A DNA stretch of 64,000 nucleotides. Origin: Pseudonocardia kujensis. GTDB lineage: Bacteria > Actinomycetota > Actinomycetes > Mycobacteriales > Pseudonocardiaceae. Below, one piece after another: positions 38,161 through 46,695 of the stretch. Position 1 is the first letter of the stretch. Each line of letters starts with the position of its first letter. The translations under genes were made by a program, and so were the position numbers. The stretch covers positions 1 to 64,000 of the forward strand of contig NZ_JAJSOK010000031.1 of the NCBI RefSeq assembly GCF_021283305.1, written 5' to 3'. Below the pieces are notes generated by a model that was given only the letters and a program-made list of their open reading frames with translations, had not been told where the DNA came from and ran no database searches.

Positions 38161-40194
38161 GTGCCCGGCGCGTTCGTGCTCGCGGTGCCTGCCGGGGCGG
38201 GGACGGGCGACGGAAGGTATGACCCGTCCCACACCACCCCCTGCGAGGTGCCCGTGCGCGCTACCGCCCGATCCCGTCCAGGCAAGACCGGCCGCAGGCC
38301 GCACCCGGTCGACGAGGTGCTGCCCGCCGGCAAGCTCGCCGTCTACGGTGTGCAGCACGTGCTCGCCTTCTACGCCGGTGCCGTCATCGTGCCGATCCTG
38401 CTGGCCGGCGCGATCGGCCTGTCGGAGCGCGAGCTGATCCACCTCATCAACGCCGACCTGTTCACCTGCGGCATCGCGTCCATCATCCAGTCCGTCGGGT
38501 TCTGGAAGGTCGGTGTGCGGCTGCCGCTGCTGCAGGGCGTCACGTTCACGGCGGTGTCGCCGATGATCGCGATCGGGCTCGCGGCGGGCGGCGGCACCGA
38601 CGGCCTGCTGGTGATCTACGGCGCGGTGATCGTCGCCGGCCTGTTCACGTTCCTCATCGCGCCCTGGTTCAGCAAGCTGATCCGGTTCTTCCCGCCGGTC
38701 GTCACGGGCACGGTCATCACGATCATCGGCCTCGCGCTGCTGCCGGTCGCCGCGCAGGACGCCGTCGGCGGCGGCTCCGCGCCCGACCCCACCAGCGCCC
38801 GCAACCTCGCCTACGCCCTGGGTACGCTGGCCGTCATCGTCGTCATCCAGCGGGTGTTCCGCGGCTTCACCGCCACCGTTGCCGTGCTGATCGGGCTGGT
38901 CCTGGGCACGGGCGTGGCCTGGCTGCTGAGCGACGTGTCGTTCACCGCCGTCGGGGAGTCCTCCTGGTTCGGCGTCACCACCCCCTTCTTCTTCGGCTGG
39001 CCGAAGTTCGCCGGCGCCGCGATCGTCTCGATGATCGTCGTCATGCTGATCACCGCGGTCGAGACCACCGGCGACGTCTTCGCCACCGGCGAGATCGTGG
39101 ACAGACGGGTCGGCCGGGAGGACATCGCCCGCGCGCTGCGGGCCGACGGCCTGGCCACCACCATCGGCGGCGTCCTCAACTCCTTCCCCTACACCTGCTT
39201 CGCCGAGAACGTCGGGCTGGTCCGGCTGACCCGCGTGAAGAGCCGCTACGTCGTCGCCGCGGCGGGCGTGTTCATGATCCTGATCGGGCTGGTGCCCAAG
39301 GCGGGCGCGGTCGTCGCGGGCATCCCGCACCCGGTGCTCGGCGGCGCGGCCCTGGCGATGTTCGCGACGGTGGCCGTCGTCGGCATCCAGACGCTGTCGC
39401 GCGTGGACTTCCACGACCACCGCAACGTCGTGATCGTCGGGACGAGCCTCGGGCTGGCGATGTTCGTGACCGCGCAGCCCGACGTCGCGAAGGCCCTGCC
39501 CGCCTGGGCGCAGATCGTGTTCGGCTCCGGCATCACCCTCGGCAGCATCACCGCGATCGTGCTGAACCTGGTGTTCCACCACGTCGGCAAGGACTTCGGC
39601 CCCGCCGTCGCCGGCGCGCCGGGGACCCCGACGATCCGGCTCGACCAGGTCAACCGCATGACCCGCGACGAGTTCGCCGCCGCCTTCGGCCGGCTGTTCC
39701 AGGGCCCGACGGACGTCGTCGCCCGGGCGTACGACCGCAAGCCGTTCGCCGACACGGCGGCCCTGCGCACCGCCTTCCAGGAGGCCCTGTTCGCGGCCCC
39801 GCGCGAGGAGCAGCGCGCGCTCATGGCCGTCTACCCCGACCTCGGTGGCGACCGCGTCGCCGACGGCGAGGAGGGCGACGACTCCCGCGAGGACCAGGCG
39901 TCGGCCGGCCTGACCCGGCTCTCCGACGACGACCGCACCGAGTTCGCCGAGCTGGCCGCGGCCTACCGCGAGCGCTTCGGCATCCCGCTGATCGTCTGCG
40001 TGCGCGAGCACCCGGACCGCGCCGCGATCCTGCGCGAGGGCCGGCGCCGGCTGGGGAACTCCCCCGCCCAGGAGCACGCGGCCGCGCTGATCGAGATCGC
40101 CAAGGTCGCGAACCGTCGTTTCGAGGACCTCGTCGCCGAGGCCAACCCGATCACGACGGCGCGGGCCGGGGCCTTCGGGTCGAGCGCCCGATGA
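38161..40194 (+). CDS. Purine (urate/xanthine) NCS2 permease fused to OHCU-decarboxylase-like domain
   Basis: 677 residues if begun at GTG 38161; GTG at 38248 (29 residues shorter) fits other permease N-termini about as well. Residues ~45-490 are a 12-14-helix NCS2 symporter (KLAVYGVQHVLAFYAGAVIV, VETTGDVFATGEI, NSFPYTCFAENVGLVRLTRV). Residues ~500-677 are an OHCU decarboxylase fold (MTRDEFAAAFGRLF ... YRERFGIPLIVCVREH ... LGNSPAQEHAAALIEIAKVA). The catalytic HP and EQ pairs of active enzymes are Tyr558-Pro and Asp578-Gln here, so this domain may not decarboxylate. It would import urate or xanthine and could scaffold the pathway at the membrane. ATGA overlaps the true decarboxylase gene. Confidence 0.9.
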   Translation: MPGAFVLAVPAGAGTGDGRYDPSHTTPCEVPVRATARSRPGKTGRRPHPVDEVLPAGKLAVYGVQHVLAFYAGAVIVPILLAGAIGLSERELIHLINADLFTCGIASIIQSVGFWKVGVRLPLLQGVTFTAVSPMIAIGLAAGGGTDGLLVIYGAVIVAGLFTFLIAPWFSKLIRFFPPVVTGTVITIIGLALLPVAAQDAVGGGSAPDPTSARNLAYALGTLAVIVVIQRVFRGFTATVAVLIGLVLGTGVAWLLSDVSFTAVGESSWFGVTTPFFFGWPKFAGAAIVSMIVVMLITAVETTGDVFATGEIVDRRVGREDIARALRADGLATTIGGVLNSFPYTCFAENVGLVRLTRVKSRYVVAAAGVFMILIGLVPKAGAVVAGIPHPVLGGAALAMFATVAVVGIQTLSRVDFHDHRNVVIVGTSLGLAMFVTAQPDVAKALPAWAQIVFGSGITLGSITAIVLNLVFHHVGKDFGPAVAGAPGTPTIRLDQVNRMTRDEFAAAFGRLFQGPTDVVARAYDRKPFADTAALRTAFQEALFAAPREEQRALMAVYPDLGGDRVADGEEGDDSREDQASAGLTRLSDDDRTEFAELAAAYRERFGIPLIVCVREHPDRAAILREGRRRLGNSPAQEHAAALIEIAKVANRRFEDLVAEANPITTARAGAFGSSAR

Positions 40195-40682
40195 CCACCC
40201 TCGAACCCCTGACCGTCGGCGGCTTCGACGACCTGCCCGCCGCCCGCGCCGAGGAGCTGCTCCGCGAGATCTGCTCCGCCCCACGGTGGGCACGGCAGGT
40301 CGTCGCGGGGCGACCCTACGGCGGCCTCGCCGCACTGCAGCACGCGGCCGCGGCGGCACTCACCGAGGATGATCTGGACGCCGCCCTGGCCGGGCACCCG
40401 CGCATCGGCGACCGGTCCGCCCGGGGCACGGCGCGGCGCGAGCAGGGCGCGGTCGCCGCGGCGCCGGCGCGGGTCCTGGACGCGCTGGCCGAGGGCAACC
40501 GGGCCTACGAGGAGCGCTTCGGGCACGTCTACCTGGTCTGTGCCAGCGGCCGGAGCGCCGAGGACCTGCTCGCCACGTTGCGGACCCGGCTCGGCAACGA
40601 CCCCGCGACCGAGCGCCGGGTCGCCCTGGCGGAGCTGGCCGCGATCAACCGGTTGCGGCTGGGGCGGGTGTTCGGCCCGTGA
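40191..40682 (+). CDS. uraD: 2-oxo-4-hydroxy-4-carboxy-5-ureidoimidazoline decarboxylase
   Basis: 163 residues, normal length. The catalytic His is in LAGHPRIGDRSA and the catalytic Glu in ARREQGAVAAA; YEERFGHVYLVCASGRSAED and LGNDPATERRVALAELAAIN follow. It converts OHCU to S-allantoin, the last step from urate. Translation is coupled to the permease fusion upstream (ATGA) and hydroxyisourate hydrolase downstream (GTGA). Confidence 0.92.
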   Translation: MTTLEPLTVGGFDDLPAARAEELLREICSAPRWARQVVAGRPYGGLAALQHAAAAALTEDDLDAALAGHPRIGDRSARGTARREQGAVAAAPARVLDALAEGNRAYEERFGHVYLVCASGRSAEDLLATLRTRLGNDPATERRVALAELAAINRLRLGRVFGP

Positions 40683-40972
40683 CGCTGTCCACCCACGTCC
40701 TCGACGCGGCGACGGGCGCGCCCGCCGCCGGGATGACCGTCGTGCTGCGCACGGCGGGGCGCGAGCGGGACCGGCTGACCACCGACGCCGACGGCCGGGG
40801 GCACTTCATCGAGCCCGGCGCCGGCGTCCACACCCTGACCTTCGCCACCGGCGACCGGTCCGACTTCTATCCCGAGGTCACGGTGACCTTCGCCGTGACC
40901 GACCCGGGGCGGCACCACCACGTACCGCTGCTGCTGTCCCCGTTCGCCTACTCGACCTACCGCGGGAGCTGA
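40679..40972 (+). CDS. uraH: 5-hydroxyisourate hydrolase
   Basis: 97 residues of the transthyretin-related family: N-terminal LSTHVLDAATGAPAAGM with the active-site His, central Arg in a TDADGRGHF context, HHHVPLLLSPFAYSTYRGS with the diagnostic C-terminal YRGS. It hydrolyses 5-hydroxyisourate to OHCU. The GTG start overlaps uraD's stop, and urate oxidase starts 3 bases after it. Confidence 0.95.
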   Translation: MTLSTHVLDAATGAPAAGMTVVLRTAGRERDRLTTDADGRGHFIEPGAGVHTLTFATGDRSDFYPEVTVTFAVTDPGRHHHVPLLLSPFAYSTYRGS

Positions 40973-40975
40973 GAC

Positions 40976-41821
40976 ATGGGAATCAGGCTGGGTGCCAACG
41001 ACTACGGCAAGGCGGAGAACCGCGTCGTGCGGATCTACCGCGACGCGCCGCGGCACGAGATCCGCGACGTGACCGTGTCGACCTCGCTGCGCGGCGACTT
41101 CTCCGCGGCGCACCTGGAGGGCGACCAGTCGCAGGTGCTGCCGACGGACACGCAGAAGAACACCTGCTACGCGTACGCCAAGGAGAAGGGCCTGCGCGAG
41201 ATCGAGGACTACGCGCTCACACTGGCCCGGCACTTCGTCGCCGACGTCGAGCCGGTCACCGGCGCGCGGGTCGCCGTCGACGAGCACACCTGGGAGCGGG
41301 TGCCGGTCGACGGGCGCGGGCACGACCACACCTGGGTGCGCCGCGAGTCGGAGATCCGGACGACCGCCGTGGAGGTCTCCGCCGAGGGCGAGCGGGTCGT
41401 GTCGGGGCTGCGGGACCTGGTGCTGCTCAAGTCCACCGGCTCGGAGTTCGCGGGCTTCCTGCGCGACGGGTACACGACCCTCCAGGAGACCCACGACCGG
41501 ATCATGTCCACCTCGCTGGTCGCGGAGTGGGTCTACGCCGGCACGGACGTCGACTGGGACAAGTCGTGGGCCGACGCGCGGCGGATCCTCCTCGAGCGCT
41601 TCGCCACCGTGCACTCCCTCGCCCTGCAGCAGACGTTGTGGGAGATGGGGAAGGCCGTCCTGGAGGCGCACCCGGAGATCACCGAGATCTCGCTCTCCGC
41701 GCCCAACAAGCACCATTTCGTGGTGGACCTCGCCCCGTTCGGCCTGTCCAACGACAACGAGGTCTTCTACGCCGCCGACCGCCCCTACGGCCTCATCCGG
41801 GCGACCGTCTCCCGCGACTAG
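40976..41821 (+). CDS. Urate oxidase (uricase)
   Basis: 281 residues with two T-fold domains. NDYGKAENRVVRIYRD gives the conserved N-terminal Lys, VLPTDTQKNTCYAYAK carries the catalytic Thr, and HTWVRRESEIRTTAV, LKSTGSEFAGFLRDGYTTLQ, then SAPNKHHFVVDLAPFGL with the conserved His follow. It is a cofactor-free oxygenase turning urate into 5-hydroxyisourate and H2O2. It ends the permease-fusion/uraD/uraH/uricase operon. An inverted-repeat element begins 9 bases past its stop. Confidence 0.95.
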   Translation: MGIRLGANDYGKAENRVVRIYRDAPRHEIRDVTVSTSLRGDFSAAHLEGDQSQVLPTDTQKNTCYAYAKEKGLREIEDYALTLARHFVADVEPVTGARVAVDEHTWERVPVDGRGHDHTWVRRESEIRTTAVEVSAEGERVVSGLRDLVLLKSTGSEFAGFLRDGYTTLQETHDRIMSTSLVAEWVYAGTDVDWDKSWADARRILLERFATVHSLALQQTLWEMGKAVLEAHPEITEISLSAPNKHHFVVDLAPFGLSNDNEVFYAADRPYGLIRATVSRD

Positions 41822-41830
41822 GTGGGACAA

Positions 41831-41845
41831 CAGGGCGTGTCCTGT
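41831..41845 (+). repeat. Left 15-bp inverted repeat flanking the catabolic block
   Basis: CAGGGCGTGTCCTGT. Its reverse-complement partner at 57887-57901 differs at one position. The core can also pair with itself (ACAGG/CCTGT), so a terminator hairpin after the uricase operon is the alternative reading. Confidence 0.6.
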
Positions 41846-42048
41846 CAGGGATCTGAGCCGGCCTGATTGATCATGTCCCGGTGGTCGGTCGCGGCGAACC
41901 GTGGCATCGACCGTCTCTCGCGGCGGCACGGTGGCGGGAGGGTTCACAAGTGTCGCGCGGCCGCAGCGAGCCCGTGTGCGCCCCCCGGCTAGCGTGGAGC
42001 GCGGGCGGACGGGGTCGCCCGCGGCCGAGGAGAGAGGACAGGGTCGCC

Positions 42049-42720
42049 GTGGCAGGAACCGGCTCGCGACGTCGCCTGATGGAGAACGAGCTGCTCGACA
42101 GGGCGGCCGGCCTCTTCGCTGAGCGCGGCTACGAGGGCACGACGCTGCAGGAGATCGCCGAGGCTGTCGGCATCACCCGACCGTCGTTGTACAACTACAT
42201 CAAGAGCAAGGACGAGCTGCTGGGCATGCTCGTGGCCGGTCTCACCGAGACCGCCGCCGCCGAGCTCGCCGAGCTGGAGGCCGACGAGGGCAGCGCCGCG
42301 GACCGGCTGGCCCGGTCGGTGCGCTCGGTCGCGCTGCGGGTGTGCGAGCACCCGGCCCGGTTCCGCCTGCTCGACCGCTCCGAGCACCTGCTGCCCGGGA
42401 CCTTCCGGGACCGGCACGAGTCCGCGAAGCGCACGATCCTCGCCCACATGCGGGCGATCATCGCCGACGGTGTGACCCGCGGCGAGTTCTGGCCGGTCGA
42501 CGAGCGCACCGCGGCCCTGTCCATCGTCGGCTCCTGCAACTGGGTCGCCTGGTGGTACCGGCCCGACGCGCCGGACGCCGATCCGCAGGCCCTCGCCGAC
42601 CAGCTCGCCGAGATGGCCGTCCGCTCCGTCGCCCGTCCGGAGGGTCGGTCGAGCCCGGCGGCCGCCCTCGCCACGATCCGCGCGGACCTCATCTACCTGG
42701 AGAAACACCTCCGGTCCTGA
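42049..42720 (+). CDS. TetR-family transcriptional regulator
   Basis: 223 residues from GTG at 42049 (GGAGAGAGGA upstream; ATG at 42079 is the alternative). The HTH is LFAERGYEGTTLQEIAEAVG then ITRPSLYNYIKSKDELLGML. The all-helical ligand domain is of the KstR2/FadR-like type (TILAHMRAIIADGVTRGEFW, ATIRADLIYLEKHL). It is probably the repressor of the operon starting 127 bases downstream, sensing an acyl- or aryl-CoA. Its own promoter may use TAGCGT at 41990-41995. Confidence 0.88.
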   Translation: MAGTGSRRRLMENELLDRAAGLFAERGYEGTTLQEIAEAVGITRPSLYNYIKSKDELLGMLVAGLTETAAAELAELEADEGSAADRLARSVRSVALRVCEHPARFRLLDRSEHLLPGTFRDRHESAKRTILAHMRAIIADGVTRGEFWPVDERTAALSIVGSCNWVAWWYRPDAPDADPQALADQLAEMAVRSVARPEGRSSPAAALATIRADLIYLEKHLRS

Positions 42721-42774
42721 GCCCGCTCGCCCCGACGGCCGTCACCTCGAGCAGGTGGCGGCCGTTCTCGTGCC

Positions 42775-42803
42775 TTGACAGGAGTGACCCGGCTCTCTAC
42801 GTT
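42775..42803 (+). promoter_or_regulatory. Sigma-70-type promoter of the aryl-CoA operon
   Basis: TTGACA (42775-42780), 17-base spacer, TACGTT (42798-42803). The expected start point lies at about 42809-42811, within the hairpin or operator described next, ~37 bases before the first ATG. Confidence 0.75.
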
Positions 42804-42804
42804 T

Positions 42805-42840
42805 CCGACTCGACAGTTGTATTTGCAACTCCAGAGTCGG
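42805..42840 (+). promoter_or_regulatory. Nested inverted repeat (operator or RNA hairpin) in the 5' leader
   Basis: Outer arms CCGACTC (42805-42811) and GAGTCGG (42834-42840) enclose inner arms AGTTG (42815-42819) and CAACT (42826-42830). The outer right arm runs into the Shine-Dalgarno GGAGG (42839-42843). Placement at +1 suits TetR operator binding, while the transcript could also sequester the SD. Confidence 0.6.
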
Positions 42841-42847
42841 AGGTGCG

Positions 42848-43645
42848 ATGAAGAAGGTCTCCTCGCTCGACGCGATGGTCGCCGCGGTCCCGCCGCACGG
42901 TCTCGTCTCCTTCGGGGGCGGCGGGATGGTCCGCAAGCCGATGGCCGCGGCGGCCGCACTCGCCGCCCGCGAGACGCCCGTCCGGCTGTCGGTCTTCCTC
43001 GCCGGCCCGGAGGTCGACCTCCTGCTCGGCGCGGGCGCCGTGGAACAGCTCGACTACGCCTACGTCGGCCTCGACGCGCTCGGCCTGTCCCCCAACTTCC
43101 GGCACGCCCGGGAGAAGGCCGGCCTCCCCGCCGTCGAGTGGACCGAGGCGATGTACATCGCCGGGGTCGAGGCCGCGACGCGCCGGGTGCCGTTCGCCCC
43201 GACCCGCAGCGGGCTGGGCGTGGACCTGATGGAGCTGCCCGGGATCCCGTTCCGCCGCTTCCCCTGCCCGCTCACCGGCGAGGAGCTGACGGCGGTGCCC
43301 GCGATCCGCCCGGACGTGCTGTTCCTGCACGCCAACGAGGTGGACACGCTCGGCAACGTGCGGATCACCGGCGACGGCTTCCTCGACGCCCAGCTCGCCC
43401 GCGCGGCCCGGACGGTGTACGTCACGGCGGAGCGGGTGGTCGACCGGCTCGAAGGCATGTCCGAGCGCGAGACCACGATCTCCCGCCTCTGGGTGTCCGC
43501 GGTCGCCGAGGTGCCCGGCGGGGCCGGGTTCACGGCGCTCTACCCCGACCACCCGCTGGACTACGCGCAGGCCGGGGACTACGTGGCGCACTGCGCCGAC
43601 CGGGAGTGGGTCCGCGCCTACGCCGCGAAGGGAGCCCCCGCATGA
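42848..43645 (+). CDS. CoA-transferase family I subunit A, IpdA-like
   Basis: 265 residues: VSFGGGGMVRKPMAAAAALA, SVFLAGPEVDLLLGAGAVEQ, YVGLDALGLSPNFRHARE, VPFAPTRSGLGVDLMELPG. The pattern follows mycobacterial IpdA and glutaconate CoA-transferase A. IpdAB is known to hydrolyse a cyclic beta-oxoacyl-CoA ring during steroid breakdown instead of moving CoA, so ring hydrolysis is a real possibility here. First gene of the operon, GGAGG at 42839-42843; subunit B overlaps it by ATGA. Confidence 0.85.
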   Translation: MKKVSSLDAMVAAVPPHGLVSFGGGGMVRKPMAAAAALAARETPVRLSVFLAGPEVDLLLGAGAVEQLDYAYVGLDALGLSPNFRHAREKAGLPAVEWTEAMYIAGVEAATRRVPFAPTRSGLGVDLMELPGIPFRRFPCPLTGEELTAVPAIRPDVLFLHANEVDTLGNVRITGDGFLDAQLARAARTVYVTAERVVDRLEGMSERETTISRLWVSAVAEVPGGAGFTALYPDHPLDYAQAGDYVAHCADREWVRAYAAKGAPA

Positions 43646-44481
43646 GCAGTGCGGTCGACCCGGAGTTCACCGTCGAGGAGCAGGTGATCACGGTCCTCGC
43701 CGACATCTACCGCGGCGAGGTGATCGCCGTGAGCGCCACCGTCTGCGGGGACATCGCCGCCCGCCTGGCGAAGGCCCTCTACGCCCCCGAGATCGTTCTC
43801 ATGGCCGGCGGGAGCATGGCGGGCTTCGACTGCGCCCCCACTCCGAAGGTGCTCAACGACGAGTGGGTCACCTCGCCGACGGCGGCCCGCGGTTCGGACT
43901 GGACCGAGGCGTTCGACTTCATCTCCGCGGGGAAGTACGCGATCACGATGGGCCCGGTCCAGGTGGACCGCACCGGCTCCTGCAACATCTCGGTGCTCGG
44001 CGACTGGCGCAGGCCCAAGGTCGCGATGATCGGCTCCCGCGGCATCCCGGACGACATGGTGCGGCTCGCCGAGATGACCTTCCACGTGCGCCGGCACTCG
44101 CCGCGCGCGCTCGTCGAGAAGGTCGACTTCCGGTGCGGGCTGGGGTTCGGCCCCGATCGCGACCGGCTCGGGCTCACCCTCGGTGTACCGCGGATGCTGG
44201 TGACCGATCTCGGGGTCTTCGACTTCGACCGCACCGGCGCCGGCATGTCCGTCCGGTCGCTGCACCCCGGCGTCACCTTCGACGACGTGCAGCAGGCCAC
44301 GGGCTTCGCGCTGCTGCCCCCGGACGGGGCGGTCCCGACCACGAGACCGCCGTCGGAGGAGGAGCTGTACTGGATCCGCGAACGCCTCGACCCGCTCGGG
44401 GTGCGCCGTCTCGACAGCCCGAAGCCCCCGCCCGGCCTGCTGGCCGAGCTGGCCGAGCGTGAGCGGGAGCTGCTGCCGTGA
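43642..44481 (+). CDS. CoA-transferase family I subunit B, IpdB-like
   Basis: 279 residues: VEEQVITVLADIYRGEVIAV, IVLMAGGSMAGFDC, FDFISAGKYAITMGPVQVDR, TGSCNISVLGDWRRPKVAMI. It pairs with the preceding subunit to form the active site at the interface. The SRG near MIGSRGIPDDM and the C-terminal helix match IpdB-like proteins. It could act as a CoA transferase or as a ring-opening hydrolase on a cyclic oxoacyl-CoA. Coupled to both neighbours by 4-base overlaps. Confidence 0.85.
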   Translation: MSSAVDPEFTVEEQVITVLADIYRGEVIAVSATVCGDIAARLAKALYAPEIVLMAGGSMAGFDCAPTPKVLNDEWVTSPTAARGSDWTEAFDFISAGKYAITMGPVQVDRTGSCNISVLGDWRRPKVAMIGSRGIPDDMVRLAEMTFHVRRHSPRALVEKVDFRCGLGFGPDRDRLGLTLGVPRMLVTDLGVFDFDRTGAGMSVRSLHPGVTFDDVQQATGFALLPPDGAVPTTRPPSEEELYWIRERLDPLGVRRLDSPKPPPGLLAELAERERELLP

Positions 44482-45767
44482 GCTGGGACTTCAGCACCGA
44501 CCCGGAGACCGAGCGGGAGCTCGCGTGGATCCGGGAGTTCATCGACACCCAGGCCGTGCCGCTGGAGGCGCTCGACCTGCCGCGGGAGGAGTTCGACCGG
44601 GTCGCCGCGCCGCTGATCGCGCAGGTCAAGGAGCGCGGGCTGTGGGCGGCGCACCTCGACGAGGCACACGGCGGCACCGGGCGGGGCCAGCTGCGGCTGG
44701 CGCTGATGAACGAGATCGTCGGCCGGTCGCGCGTCGGACCACTGCTGTTCGGGACGGCCCCGCCCGACTCCGGCAACCTGGAGCTGCTCGCCGCCCACAG
44801 CACCCCGCAGCAGCGCTCGCGGTACTTCGAGCCGTTGCTCGCGGGCACGGTCCGCTCGGCCGTCGCGATGACCGAGCCGGGCGCCGGGGCGGACCCGACC
44901 CTGCTCACCACCCGGCTGGTCCCCGACGGGGACAGCTGGATTCTGAACGGGCACAAGTGGTTCGCCACCAACGCCTCGCTCGCCGACTTCCTCCTGGTGA
45001 TGGCGGTGTCGGATCCCGAGGCTGCTCCGCGGGACCGGGCGACCGTGGTGATCGTCGACCGGGACACCCCGGGCGTCGAGATCCGCCGGGACATCGCGAC
45101 GATGGAGAACCCGCACCCGCGGCCCGCGCAGATCGAGAACCACTGCGAGGTGGTGTTCACCGACGTCCGGCTCCCGGCCGGCGCCGTGCTCGGCGAGCCG
45201 GGCCGCGGGTTCGCGATGATGCAGGAGCGGCTCGGGCCGGCGCGGCTGCACCACTGCATGCGCTGGATCGGCCAGGCCCAGCGCGCGCTGGACATGCTCT
45301 GCGAGCGCGCGACCTACCGGTTCACCCACGGCTCGGTGCTCGCGGACAAGCAGACGATCCAGAACTGGATCGCCGACTCGGCGGCGGACATCGCCGCCGC
45401 ACGACTGCTCACCCTGCACGCCGCCTGGAAGATCGACACCCTGGGAGCGAAGGCGGCCAGGGCCGACATCGCCCTGATCAAGTTCCACGGGGCGAAAGTG
45501 CTGCACGACGTCGTGGACCGGGCGGTGCAGGCCCACGGCTCGCTCGGGTTCTCCGCCGACCTGCCGCTGGAGTCGATGTACCGGCGCGCCCGCGCCGCCC
45601 GGATCTACGACGGCCCTGACGAGGTCCACCGGCAGAGCGCCGCGCGGCTGCTGCTCCGTGACCGCAAACCTCCCGCCGACGGAGTTCCCACCGAGCACCT
45701 GCCCACGATGCGGCACACGGCCCGGGTCCTGTTCGGGCTCGGCGCGAACCTGAAAGGAACTCGATGA
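44478..45767 (+). CDS. Acyl-CoA dehydrogenase
   Basis: 429 residues. The fold segments are VAMTEPGAGADPTLLTTRLV (FAD loop), INGHKW-type GHKWFATNASLADFLLVM, and C-terminal AVQAHGSLGFSADLPLESMY with RIYDGPDEVHRQSAARLLL. It resembles the ACAD10/11-like group, in which such dehydrogenases team with an APH-type kinase; such a kinase lies further down this operon. FAD-dependent, cytoplasmic. GTG start overlapping subunit B; ATGA overlap into the hydratase gene. Confidence 0.9.
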   Translation: MSWDFSTDPETERELAWIREFIDTQAVPLEALDLPREEFDRVAAPLIAQVKERGLWAAHLDEAHGGTGRGQLRLALMNEIVGRSRVGPLLFGTAPPDSGNLELLAAHSTPQQRSRYFEPLLAGTVRSAVAMTEPGAGADPTLLTTRLVPDGDSWILNGHKWFATNASLADFLLVMAVSDPEAAPRDRATVVIVDRDTPGVEIRRDIATMENPHPRPAQIENHCEVVFTDVRLPAGAVLGEPGRGFAMMQERLGPARLHHCMRWIGQAQRALDMLCERATYRFTHGSVLADKQTIQNWIADSAADIAAARLLTLHAAWKIDTLGAKAARADIALIKFHGAKVLHDVVDRAVQAHGSLGFSADLPLESMYRRARAARIYDGPDEVHRQSAARLLLRDRKPPADGVPTEHLPTMRHTARVLFGLGANLKGTR

Positions 45768-46657
45768 GCAGCACCGTGCGCTACGAGACCCCGGAACCGG
45801 GGATCGCCGTGATCACCCTCGCCCGGCCGGAGAAGCGCAATGCGCAGGACGTCCGGATGACCTACGAGCTCAACTCGGCCTTCGAGCAGGCCGCCCGGGA
45901 CGACGCCGTCAAGGTGATCGTGCTGGCCGCCGACGGCCCGCACTTCTCCGCCGGCCACGACCTGCGCGACGTCGTCTGGCACCCGGAGTTCGACCAGGTC
46001 GGCACCTGGGGCGGCTACGGCGAGCCCGGCGCCGAGGGCTGGGTCGCCCGGGAGGAGGAGATCTATCTGGAGATGTGCGCCCGCTGGCGCAACATCCCCA
46101 AACCCACGATCGCCGCGGTGCACGGCCGCGCGATCGGCGGTGGGCTGATGCTCGCCTGGGTCTGCGACCTGATCGTGGCTGCGGACGACGCGATCTTCGC
46201 CGATCCCGTCGTCGCGATGGGGGTGTGCGGGGTCGAATGGTTCGCGCACCCCTGGGAGCTCGGGCCGCGCAAGGCCAAGGAGCTGCTGTTCACGGCGGAC
46301 TCGTGGAGCGCCGAGGAGGCGCACCGGCTCGGGATGGTCAACCAGGTCGTCCCGCGCGCGGAGCTGACCGGGTACACGCTGGACCTGGCCCGGCGGATCG
46401 CCGCCAAGCCGATGTTCGCCCTGCGGCTCACCAAGGAGGCGGTCAACCAGGCCGTCGACGTCCAGGGCCAGCCGTCCGCGATCCGAGCGGCGTTCTCCCT
46501 GCACCAGCTCGCCCACACGCACAATCTGGAGCGGTACGGGATCTGCCTGGACCCGGCCGGCATCCCCCCGGCCCTCCAGGAGACCTTCCCCGCCGCCGAG
46601 CCCGGCGACGAGGTGCGCGCGAAGCGGCGCGCCGACCGCGGGGCAGCCGGATCATGA
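45764..46657 (+). CDS. Enoyl-CoA hydratase/isomerase family protein
   Basis: 297 residues, crotonase fold: VITLARPEKRNAQDVRMTYE, oxyanion-hole HFSAGHDLRDVVWHPEF, PTIAAVHGRAIGGGLMLAWV, CDLIVAADDAIFADPVVAM. The two usual catalytic Glu positions are not clearly conserved, so hydratase, isomerase or ring-cleaving chemistry are all open. An aromatic-rich insert (WHPEFDQVGTWGGYGEPGAE) follows the oxyanion loop. Coupled to the dehydrogenase (ATGA) and next to HyuA. Confidence 0.88.
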   Translation: MSSTVRYETPEPGIAVITLARPEKRNAQDVRMTYELNSAFEQAARDDAVKVIVLAADGPHFSAGHDLRDVVWHPEFDQVGTWGGYGEPGAEGWVAREEEIYLEMCARWRNIPKPTIAAVHGRAIGGGLMLAWVCDLIVAADDAIFADPVVAMGVCGVEWFAHPWELGPRKAKELLFTADSWSAEEAHRLGMVNQVVPRAELTGYTLDLARRIAAKPMFALRLTKEAVNQAVDVQGQPSAIRAAFSLHQLAHTHNLERYGICLDPAGIPPALQETFPAAEPGDEVRAKRRADRGAAGS

Positions 46658-46695
46658 CCCCCCTGAGTGCGCAGCGTCGCGGAGAGGTGCCAGCC

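Noticed and set aside
39640..40194. Frameshift artefact joining permease and OHCU-like domain
   Set aside because: The fused frame is continuous with steady codon bias, and an intact OHCU decarboxylase gene follows it, so the fusion appears genuine.
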